Positions 45,267 to 54,400 of a stretch of DNA of 64,000 bases are shown in pieces (positions within the stretch are counted from its first letter, which is position 1; every line of letters starts with the position of its first letter). The stretch lies in NCBI GenBank assembly GCA_016721825.1, contig JADKHI010000001.1:1240001-1304000 (forward strand). The letters are read 5' to 3'. A program made the position numbers and the translations under genes. The notes beneath the pieces are model-generated. The model saw nothing but the letters and a program-made list of their open reading frames with translations. It did not search any database and was not told where the DNA came from. Source of the DNA: Flavobacteriales bacterium. Its GTDB lineage: Bacteria > Bacteroidota > Bacteroidia > Flavobacteriales_F > PHOS-HE28.

Positions 45267-45274
45267 CGAAAGTA
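45267..45274 (-). promoter_or_regulatory. -7-like element (TACTTTCG) for the rhodanese lipoprotein
   Basis: TAnnTTyG match 25 nt upstream of the start on the minus strand, in the 66-nt gap after the OmpA/PD40 gene. Confidence 0.4.
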
Positions 45275-45307
45275 GGCTGTGGAAGCACCTTCCGCTAGTG
45301 ACCAAGG

Positions 45308-47506
45308 TCACTTCAATGTCCGGCCCGTGACGGTGTACTCGGTCCTGCGGTTCTCGGCCTGTTCCTCTGGCGTGCACTGCACACCCGCCGCACAGTGGTT
45401 CAACAAGCGTGTGGAACCATAGCCCTTGGCCGTCACTCGTTCCTTGGGTACGCCTTTGGACCGGAGGTGCTCCATTATCGCATCCGCCCGTTGCTGTGTC
45501 AGCTTCAAGCTGGCCGTCGCATCGCCTTGGGCATCGTCGTGCACGGCCACTTCGAAAAGCAGGGTGGGGTTCACGAGCATGCGCTCCGCCAAAGCATCCA
45601 GCTCGGTCTTCGCCACTGGGTCCAGCGCAGCGCCGGTCTTTCCCCAGCGCATATGCTTCAACGTGATCGGGCGACCCACTTTGATCTCTTCCACGCTCAG
45701 TTCCCGGGCCGTGTTCAGGTCCACCACCCCTTGCTTCATGCCGATCGTGCTCACCGGTACGCTCATGCTGAAGTAGCCTTCCTTCTCGAAGAGCACTTCG
45801 AATTGCTCATTGGGCTGCAAGCGGGTATAGATGTCGCCACCCGGTCCCGTGGTGCGCAGATCGCTCTGGAAGCTGCTCAGGTTGACGATGCTCACCGTCA
45901 TGCCCTCCACGAAGCCCAAGCGCTCAGCGTGCCGCACCACGGCGCGCAGCCAGATGCCTGCGTCAGGCACCAAGTGAATGTCACGGGCCATGATCTGGTC
46001 CTGCTCGATCCGCTCGGTGCTCAGGTACTGCTCACCATCGTAGCGCCCCTTCATGCGAGCCACCACCTTGTACTCACGGTCCTTCTGCACGGCGAAGGAG
46101 TACTTACCGTTGCCATCCGTGCGGGTGCTCTCCAACAGGGCCCCTTCCTTGCTGAACAACTGCACTTCGGCGTCGATCACCGGCGTCTCGTGTTCATCAT
46201 CGATCAGCTGGCCCGTGCAGAGGAAGCGCTGCTCCAAGGGGAAGTGCATCGTAAATGAATAGATGTCATCATCACCTGCACCACCGGGCCTGTTACTGGT
46301 GAAGAAGCCGGTCTTGCCGGCCGCATCGATGATGAAGCCGAAGTCATCTTTCGGGCCGTTGACCGGAGCGCCCACATTGATCACGACGTTGTACCCCCCA
46401 TCCGAAGCACGGGGCGCCGCTTGTACATCAAGCCCCCCCAGACCCGGGTGCCCATTGCTGGCGAAGTAGAGCGTTCCATCGGCCCCGATGAAGGGGAAGG
46501 ACTCATCGAGGAAGGTGTTGATCTTGGGACCGAGGTTCTCCGGTTCGCCCCATTGCCCACCCACATCACGGCACATGTACAGGTCGGTGCCGCCCTGCCC
46601 CCCGGGCATGTCGCTCACGAACACGAGCACCTTGCCATCGCGTGAAAGTGCGGGATGGGCCACTGAGCATTCCGTGTTGTTGTAGAGGAAAGGTTCCACG
46701 TCGGACCAGGAACCAGTGGCGGCCCGCACCCGCTGGATGTTCAACCGGTGCACACCGTTCTTGCTCTTCACTGCGCTGCTGCGCGTGAACCAAAGCACAT
46801 CCCCGTTCAAGCTGCAGGTGGCCGGGCCATCGTGCTGCCGCGAGTTGACGGCACCTTCCAAGCGCTGGGGAGAGGCCAGATCGCCGGTGGTGGTGCGGTC
46901 GGCGACGTAAAGGTCCAGGAAGGGTTGTCCGTTCCATGCAGCATGCCGTTTCGCACCGACGGTCTCGCCCCGTGTAGAGGCGAACACCACTCGGTCCGCA
47001 CCAAGCCAGGTTGGACAGAGGTCCGAGAAAGGTGTATTGATGCTCGTGGCCTTTACCGTGAAATGGTCCGGGTCCTGCGTGAACTTCCGCGCAAAGTCGT
47101 TGATGTTACTGCGGAGCGCCTGTCCTTCCGGGCGTGTGGCAGCAAGGTACTTGTCCATCCATTCCTCGGCTTCAGCGTATCGCGCGTTCCCCTTCAGCGC
47201 CAGAGCGTAGTTGAGCATGTCCGATGGCTCTCGGTTCAGGAACTTCACCACCTGGGCGTACCAGATCTCGGCGTTCTCCGTATCCGCCAGCTTCATGTAG
47301 CACTCCGCCAGGCGCTTGGTCACGTGCTCGTTCACAGCACCCAGCTGGGCAGCCACGAGGTATTCCTCCGCTGCGGCCTTGTAGGCCATCTGGTAATAGT
47401 AGCGGTCACCATAGCGCGTATGCGCTTCAGCGCCCCCTTGGGCGAACGTCGTCATGCCCACCAGCAAGGCGGCCATCACCATCAGGTTCTTCATCACCCT
47501 GCGCAT
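45308..47506 (-). CDS. OmpA-family protein with TPR, PD40 propeller and carboxypeptidase-like domains
   Basis: A 732-aa exported periplasmic/outer-membrane-associated protein. Order: signal peptide (MKNLMVMAALLVGMTTFAQ), TPR-like helices (about 30-135), PD40/WD40-like propeller (about 155-440; ALSRDGKVLVFVSDMPGGQG, GTLYFASNGHPGLGGLD), a CarboxypepD_reg-like domain (about 445-520; TDGNGKYSFAV), a linker domain, and a C-terminal OmpA-like peptidoglycan-binding domain (TQQRADAIMEHLRSKGVPKE, GYGSTR). This arrangement is that of PorE-like and gliding-associated OmpA proteins that tie T9SS-related complexes to peptidoglycan. The start overlaps the upstream PorP/SprF stop (TGATG on the minus strand), so the two are translationally coupled. 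Confidence 0.9.
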   Translation of the reverse strand: MRRVMKNLMVMAALLVGMTTFAQGGAEAHTRYGDRYYYQMAYKAAAEEYLVAAQLGAVNEHVTKRLAECYMKLADTENAEIWYAQVVKFLNREPSDMLNYALALKGNARYAEAEEWMDKYLAATRPEGQALRSNINDFARKFTQDPDHFTVKATSINTPFSDLCPTWLGADRVVFASTRGETVGAKRHAAWNGQPFLDLYVADRTTTGDLASPQRLEGAVNSRQHDGPATCSLNGDVLWFTRSSAVKSKNGVHRLNIQRVRAATGSWSDVEPFLYNNTECSVAHPALSRDGKVLVFVSDMPGGQGGTDLYMCRDVGGQWGEPENLGPKINTFLDESFPFIGADGTLYFASNGHPGLGGLDVQAAPRASDGGYNVVINVGAPVNGPKDDFGFIIDAAGKTGFFTSNRPGGAGDDDIYSFTMHFPLEQRFLCTGQLIDDEHETPVIDAEVQLFSKEGALLESTRTDGNGKYSFAVQKDREYKVVARMKGRYDGEQYLSTERIEQDQIMARDIHLVPDAGIWLRAVVRHAERLGFVEGMTVSIVNLSSFQSDLRTTGPGGDIYTRLQPNEQFEVLFEKEGYFSMSVPVSTIGMKQGVVDLNTARELSVEEIKVGRPITLKHMRWGKTGAALDPVAKTELDALAERMLVNPTLLFEVAVHDDAQGDATASLKLTQQRADAIMEHLRSKGVPKERVTAKGYGSTRLLNHCAAGVQCTPEEQAENRRTEYTVTGRTLK

Positions 47507-48429
47507 CAGAAGTAGCGTGGGGATATGGTCCGGCCCTTGGACAGGTTGAGGTCGTAGCTCACCATGATCTCGTGCGTTCCGGCATTGTATGCGCCGATGC
47601 GGGTCGTGGTGGCATCAAAGGCATATCCTGCTCGGAACTGTTCATTGAACTGGAACTGGGCCATGACACCGAAAGCGGAACCTACACGGTACATGGCACC
47701 GAACCAGATGCGTTCGCGCAGCAGGAAGTTCGCGTTCAGGTCAAGGGACAACGGTGCCCCTTCCACCACGCGTGCGGTGAACGCCGGCTTGAACTTGAGA
47801 TCCACACCCATATCGATGACATAGCCCGCCATCAGAAAGTAGTGGCGCGACTCACGCGAGATGGTGACCGTTCCGCTCGTGGCATCCATGAGGTCGTTCT
47901 CCATCAGTTTCGGGGCGCTCAGACCCACATAGTAACGCGGGGAATGCCAGTATAACCCGAAGCCGAAGTTGGGCAGCGCACGAGAGATGTTCGCGTTCGC
48001 CGGATCGGGATCCACGGTGAGCAATGAGGCGATGTCGGCCTGGTACATGTTCACCCCGCCCTTCAATCCGAAGGACAAGCGTGTGTCGGCACCCGTACGG
48101 ATGCGATAGGCCAGATCGAGGAAGGCACCCGTCTGGCGTGCTGGTCCCGTGCGATCATGGATCAGGCTGCCACCCATGGCCATGTTGGCCAACGGAAGCG
48201 GTGAGTGCATGCTGAGCGTCTGGGTGCTGGGCGCCCCTTCGAAGCCCACCCACTGGTGCCGGCTCAAAGCCATGGCCGTGAAGGTGTTGGCGCTACCCGC
48301 ATAAGCCGGGTTGAAGGCCAGTGTGTTGAACATGTACTGACTGTACATGGGGTCCTGTTGCGCGTGCAAGGCCTTGGAGCCGAGCAACACCACGATCAGG
48401 AGCACGCTACCAAGAGGCTTCCTGCTCAT
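47506..48429 (-). CDS. PorP/SprF-family type IX secretion membrane protein
   Basis: A 307-aa outer-membrane beta-barrel protein. After a signal peptide ending KALHAQ it has the family hallmark QQDPMYSQYMFNTLAFNPAY AGS, then SRHQWVGFEGAPSTQT and a C-terminal strand set ending GRTISPRYF. SprF is required for export of the giant adhesin SprB; family members are usually encoded just downstream of their giant substrate, as here. The start overlaps the stop of the 2763-aa protein by 4 nt (ATGA) and its own stop overlaps the OmpA/PD40 start. Confidence 0.92.
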   Translation of the reverse strand: MSRKPLGSVLLIVVLLGSKALHAQQDPMYSQYMFNTLAFNPAYAGSANTFTAMALSRHQWVGFEGAPSTQTLSMHSPLPLANMAMGGSLIHDRTGPARQTGAFLDLAYRIRTGADTRLSFGLKGGVNMYQADIASLLTVDPDPANANISRALPNFGFGLYWHSPRYYVGLSAPKLMENDLMDATSGTVTISRESRHYFLMAGYVIDMGVDLKFKPAFTARVVEGAPLSLDLNANFLLRERIWFGAMYRVGSAFGVMAQFQFNEQFRAGYAFDATTTRIGAYNAGTHEIMVSYDLNLSKGRTISPRYF

Positions 48430-51400
48430 CGGTTCAGGTAGATGAATCCCTTGTACACCTCACTGCCATCGCCCAACTCCACAACATAGTAGTAGGTGCC
48501 CGTTGGCAGCCCACCAGGGATCACGACCTTCTCCGAGGTGCCGTCCCAACGCACCGAGCTATTGTCGTAGCCGGCGGCCTTGTAAACCTCACTTCCCCAA
48601 CGATTGAATATCGATACCGTGTTGCCAGCGAAGCCCTCAATGCCGGGGATCACGAGCACATCGTTCACACCATCACCGTTCGGGGAGAAGGACTCAGGCA
48701 CATAGATCGGCGCATCATAGTCGCAACCGCTCACGCCGCGGATCGTATCCGGCGCGCAGCCGTTCACATCGGTCACCACGATCTCGTACGACTGGCTTTC
48801 CAGCAACGGTACCGAGGTGAACGTATAGGGCACAGTGGACGAGAGCGTGCCCGGCACACCGGTAACACTGTAGGTGGAAGGCACACCACCGGAGAGGGTG
48901 AAGGTGATCGTGTAGGTGCGGTCCGCTGCGATGCAAGTGATGATGGTATCGCTCACGGTCACCGGTTCGCTCACTGTTGTGGCCACGTATGCCGTATCCG
49001 ACGGACATCCCGCAGTGGGCACCACGTACATGAAGTCGTACGCCCCTGGATCCACGCCGAGCACGTTGAACGAACCGTTGACCAATGCCCCCGTGTTATC
49101 GAGGTCCGTCCATGTGCCGTTGATGCTCGCTCCTGGCAGTGCGTTGATCAACAGGTACGCTTCATCGGCGTTGCACAAGGCCACCTGCGCATCCGCTCCC
49201 GCGATCGGAGGATAGTTCACCGCGATGATGACGGTGGCCAGCGTGTCGTTGCAAACACCATTGCCAGGCAGTGTGTAGAGGAAGGTCCCGCTCGGGTCCA
49301 CGGCCGGATCGAAGGTGTTGCTCACGACGGTCCCACCGGCATTGGTCCATACACCGCCAGGTTCAGGCGTACCACCGAGCACCGTGAACAGGTCGAACGC
49401 TGCCGAGGAGCTGCAAACGGCGAGCGTTGTATCCCCTCCGGGGTCAGGGAACGGGGTGACGCTGATGTAGACCAGTGAAGTGGCATCTCCACAACCGGGA
49501 ACGGTGACCGTGTAGGTGAAGGGATACTGACCCGTGGAAGGCAACAAGGATGCATTCAGGAAATTGTCGGTCAGCGCACCCGTGCCCAGCACATCCGCCC
49601 ACGTGCCACCTGCATCCGGGGTACCGCTGAGCGAATTGAAAAGGTCGTAAGCGTTCAGACCACCACAGATCGTATCCGTACCACCGATGCCTGGGTCACC
49701 ACCCGGACTGACTTCCACCGTCACCGTGGCATCGTCCGCAGTGCAAGGTCCCGAACCGGGAACCGTGTAAATGAACGAGTAGGTCCCCGCTGCGACCAAC
49801 GTAGCGTTGAAGACACTGCCGGTCAACGCTCCGGACGTGTTCACGTCTGTCCATGCACCACCGGCATCGGCGCCAGCACCCAAGGCCAGGAACAGGTACA
49901 CGCTCGTGTTGGTCGAACATACCGACAGGGTCGAATCCACACCGGCTTCAGGCGCCGTGGTCAGCTGGATCGTCAGCGTGGCAACGTCCGCAGCACATGG
50001 CGCCAAGCCCGTGACCGTATAGGTGTAAATGCTCCCAACATCCACTGCGGGATTGAAGGCGGGCCCGTGCGGCTGTGTGCCTGGACCTGTCCACACACCA
50101 CCGTTCTGTGGGTTGCCTGCGAGCTGGGTCACCATCTGGAACGAGGGCGCATCGGAGCAGATCGAGATCGAATTGTCCAGACCGGCGAAGGGTGCCAGAT
50201 TCTCTGAGACCACCACTACCGCTTCGTCGTTCTGGCAAACGTTCTGTCCGGTCACGGTGTACGTGTATACACCGGGACCATCCACCGCTGGATTGTACGT
50301 GTTCGGATGCGCTGCGCCACCCGGACCCGTCCATGTCCCGCCTGCCTGCGGGGTACCTTGCAGTTGCAGGAACAGGTCTATCGTGGTGCCGTTCGAACAC
50401 ACGGTCACCGCACCGGGATCACCCGCGTTCGGCGCCTGCGTCACTTGCATGGTCACTACCGCCTGATCCGCAGCACAACTGCCAATGGCAGGCACGGCAT
50501 ATGTGTAGGCGCCCGCTGCATCCGTTGCGGGGTCGAAGAACTCATCGGTGACCGCGTTGGAAGGATCGGTCCATGTGCCACCCGCATCGGGCCCGCCACC
50601 CAACAAGGTGAAGAGGTTCACCTGACCGCTGCTGCTGCACAGCGATGAGAATCCATCATTGCCAGCGTAGGGTCCTTCGAGCACTTCGACCGTTACGGTG
50701 GCCGAATCAGCCAAGCAGTTCGCAGAACCGACAATGATGTACGTGAAGCGGTACACACCTACACCCGCCTGGTTCGCATTGAAGTTCCCGTTGCTCAGGG
50801 CCCCACTGTTGTCCACATCCAACCAGCCGCCGCCACCTTGCGGTGTGCCACCCAACTGGGCGAAAAGCACCACACTGAATTCGCTCTCGCATGCTTGAAC
50901 AGCGTTGTCCTGACCTGCATCGAGCGCGTTGGAAAGATCCACGGTGACCACGCTGGAATCGTTAGCACATGGGGTCGTTCCTGGAACGGCGTAAGTGAAG
51001 GTGTAGGTCCCTTGAACGACCCCGTTGCTGTTGAACGTCCCGCCGGTGAGGCTACCGACATTGTCGTCGTTGGTCCATGTGCCACCGGGTTGCCACGTAC
51101 CGCCCAAAGCCGCGTACAGATCGATCGAAGGGTTGTTCACGCAACTCGCGATCGCCCCATCAGAACCCGCGTTCGGAGCAGCGATGAGCGTGATCTGCAC
51201 TGCCGCTACATCGTTCACACAAGGAGCAAAACCGACCACCGTGTAGGTGTACGTTCCGGACACATCAACGGAAGGATCGAACACAGGGCCAAAGGCAACA
51301 TTGCCTGGTCCGGTCCAAGTGCCGTTCAGGTCCGGGTCGCCAGCCAACAGATCCACCAGCGAAAGCGGACCCTGGTCCGAACAGACCAGTTGTGCAGTGC

Positions 51401-54400
51401 TCACCCCCGCATCAGGTTCGATGTTCTCGACCACCGTTACAAGGGAGGTATCGTTCACGCAAGGCGAAGTGCCGGCAACGATGTAGGTATAGACACCCGC
51501 AAGCGAGGTCCCTGGTACGAACACACCGGTGAAGGCGCCGCCGCCGGGAGCGGTCCACACACCAGTGCCATCGGGCGTTCCACCAAGCTCGTCGGCCAAC
51601 AGGAAAGCCTGCTGATCACTGCAGGTCGTAACGATACCGTCCGTTCCAGCATCGGGCGCGCTGTTCTGGATCACGGTAGCGATCGCTGTCGCATTGGTGC
51701 AAGGCGCTAGTCCAGGTACGGTGTAGGTGTACGGACCCGGAGGGTCGACTCCGGGGATGAACACACCCGTATGGGCAATACCCAAGGGGTTCGTCCACGT
51801 ACCGTTCAATTGCGGCGAACCGGTCAGCACGTTGATCAGCGGGAAGGGCGTGGTGTTGTCGCAGATCGTCACCAATCCGTTGGAACCCGCGTTGGGCGTC
51901 TGGTTGACCGTCACCGTGACCGATGCTGTGGCCGTGGTGCAGGGTGCTACACCGGGCACCGTGTAGATGTACACGCCTGGTGGGTCGATGGACGGTTGGA
52001 AGGTGCCCGAGTGCGGAATGTTACCGGGCTTCTTCCAGGTACCACCCAGCTGGGGCGATCCCCCAAGAGAAAGGAAAAGGTTGGTGGCACCACTTGTGGA
52101 GCAAAGTGTGAGCGAACCGTTGGTGCCCGCATTGGCCGCCGGGTTCACCACCACGGTGACCGAGGCGGTGGCGGCCGCACAAGGTGCCTGACCTGGTACA
52201 GTGTAGACGTAAGACCCTGGCGTGCTCGTTCCCGGGGTGAACACGCCGGTACTTGTTCCACCGCCGGGAGCCGTCCATGTGCCGTTGAGCTGTGGATTAC
52301 CTCCAAGCTGGTCGATCAGGGCGAAGGCGGACTCGTTGGAACACACCAGGTGGGTACTGCTGATGCCCGCGTTGGGGGCCTGGTTCACCGCCACCGTGAC
52401 CGTGGCCTGATCATTCGCACATGGAGGTACACCCACTACTGTATAGGTATAGGCTCCGGGAGGGGTCGTTCCAGGAATGAAAATGCCGCTGAAGGGCTGT
52501 CCCCCAGAGGTGGTCCACGTACCCGTTGGGGTCGGTGTTCCGGTGAGGAAGGTGAACAGGTTCACTGCTGCACCACCCGCGCACAAGGTCACGCTGGCCG
52601 AGTTGCCGGCATCCGCTTCAGGCACTTCGAACACCGTGACAGTAGCGAGGTCATTGGCGCAAGGTGCTTGACCGACCACCGTATATGTGTAAACACCAGG
52701 GGTGCTCACGCCAGGAGTGTACAAGCCGCTCGGATAGGGTTGGTTGGATGGGTTCTTCCATGTGCCGCTCGGGTTGGGGCCGCCAGTGAGCACGCTGAAG
52801 AGCAAGAACGGCGAACCGTTGCTGCAGACCGTCGTGGACACATCGTTGCCAGCGAAAGCTGCTGGGTTCACCGTGATGGTGAGCGTGGAAGTGGAAAGCC
52901 CACAAGGCGCCGCACCGGCAACAGTGTAGATGTAGACACCAGCAGGATCGAGGCCCGGCACGAAAGTGTCCCCATGCGGCTGACCCAGGGGATCGGTCCA
53001 CGTCCCGACCGGCGATGGGTTGCAATTCAGTTCCGAGATCATCGAGAAGGCCGCATCCGTGCTGCACTTCGTGATCTGATCAGGGCAACCGGCATTCGCA
53101 GCAAGCACTTCGCTCACCGTCACAGTGGCCGTGGCATTCGCACAGGGCGGCGTGCCTGAGACCGTGTAGGTATAGACGCCGGGGTTGTCCAATACCGGAT
53201 TGTAGATCCCCGAAACAGGATTGCCGTTGCGCGTCCATGAACCGCCTGGCTGGGGTGATCCCAACAGGAAAGGAAAGAGGCTCGCCGCTGATCCAGTGCT
53301 ACAGAATGTGGCCGTGCCGTTCGATCCGGCATTTGGCGCAGCCACTACCGTCACGATCACATCGGCCTGATCAGTGGCGCAAGCCAGCGTCCCGGTCAAC
53401 GTGTAACGGAAGTTGTACGTCGCAGGAATAGGGATGGACGCGTTGAAGAACTGCCCGCTCAAGGCACCGGTCGCGCTCAGGTCTGTCCAGGTACCACCCT
53501 GCTGCGGACTTCCACCCAAGCCGTTGAACAGGTTCACCTGGGTGTTCGAACTACAGACCGTCAGTGTGCCGTTGGTGCCCGCATCAAGATCGGGGACGAT
53601 CGTCACTGTCACTTCAGCTTGGTCCGAGTTGCACTGACCCGAGCCGGGCACCGTGTAGGTGAAATCGTAGCTATCCGGGGGAAGGCCGAGCGGGCTGAAG
53701 AACTGGCCGCTCATCTGCCCGGTGTTGTCGTTATCGTTCCATGTTCCTCCTGCATCAGGTACACCACCCAGCGCTGCGAAAAGGTCCACCGACACCTGAT
53801 CAGCACAGACCGTCAAGCTTCCATCGCTACCCGCGAATGGTGCTTGGTTCACGGTCACGGTGACAGCAGCGCTGGCATTGGTGCAGGGCGCTGTGCCGGC
53901 GACCGTGTAGGTGTACACCCCTGACACACTGGTACCGGGAATGAACACACCGCTCACAGCACCACCACCGGGTGCGGTCCAACTGCCACCGTTATCCGGG
54001 TTCCCGTTCAGCTCGCCGAAAAGGTCGAAGGGCGAGGCGTCCGAGCAGACCGAGATCGTGCCGTTGCTACCAGCCACGGGCTGCTGCTCTTCGTTCACCA
54101 CCACGAAGGCCGTTGCGTTCGCGCAGGGTGAAAGACCGGTGACCGTGTAGGTGTAGGCTCCTTCTGGATGCTGCGGGTTGGATGGGTCGTAGGTCCCACC
54201 AAAGGGCTGGGTGTTCGGGTTCGTCCACGTCCCACCGCTGTTCGGGCTGCCACCCAGCAAGGTGAAGAGGTTCACAAATGACGCATCGCTGCAGATGCTC
54301 AAGGATCCATTGGTGCCTGCCGATGGCGCCGTGTTCACCACCACGGTAACGAACGCAGTATCGTTCTCGCAAGGCGCCGTTCCAGCCACCACATAACGGT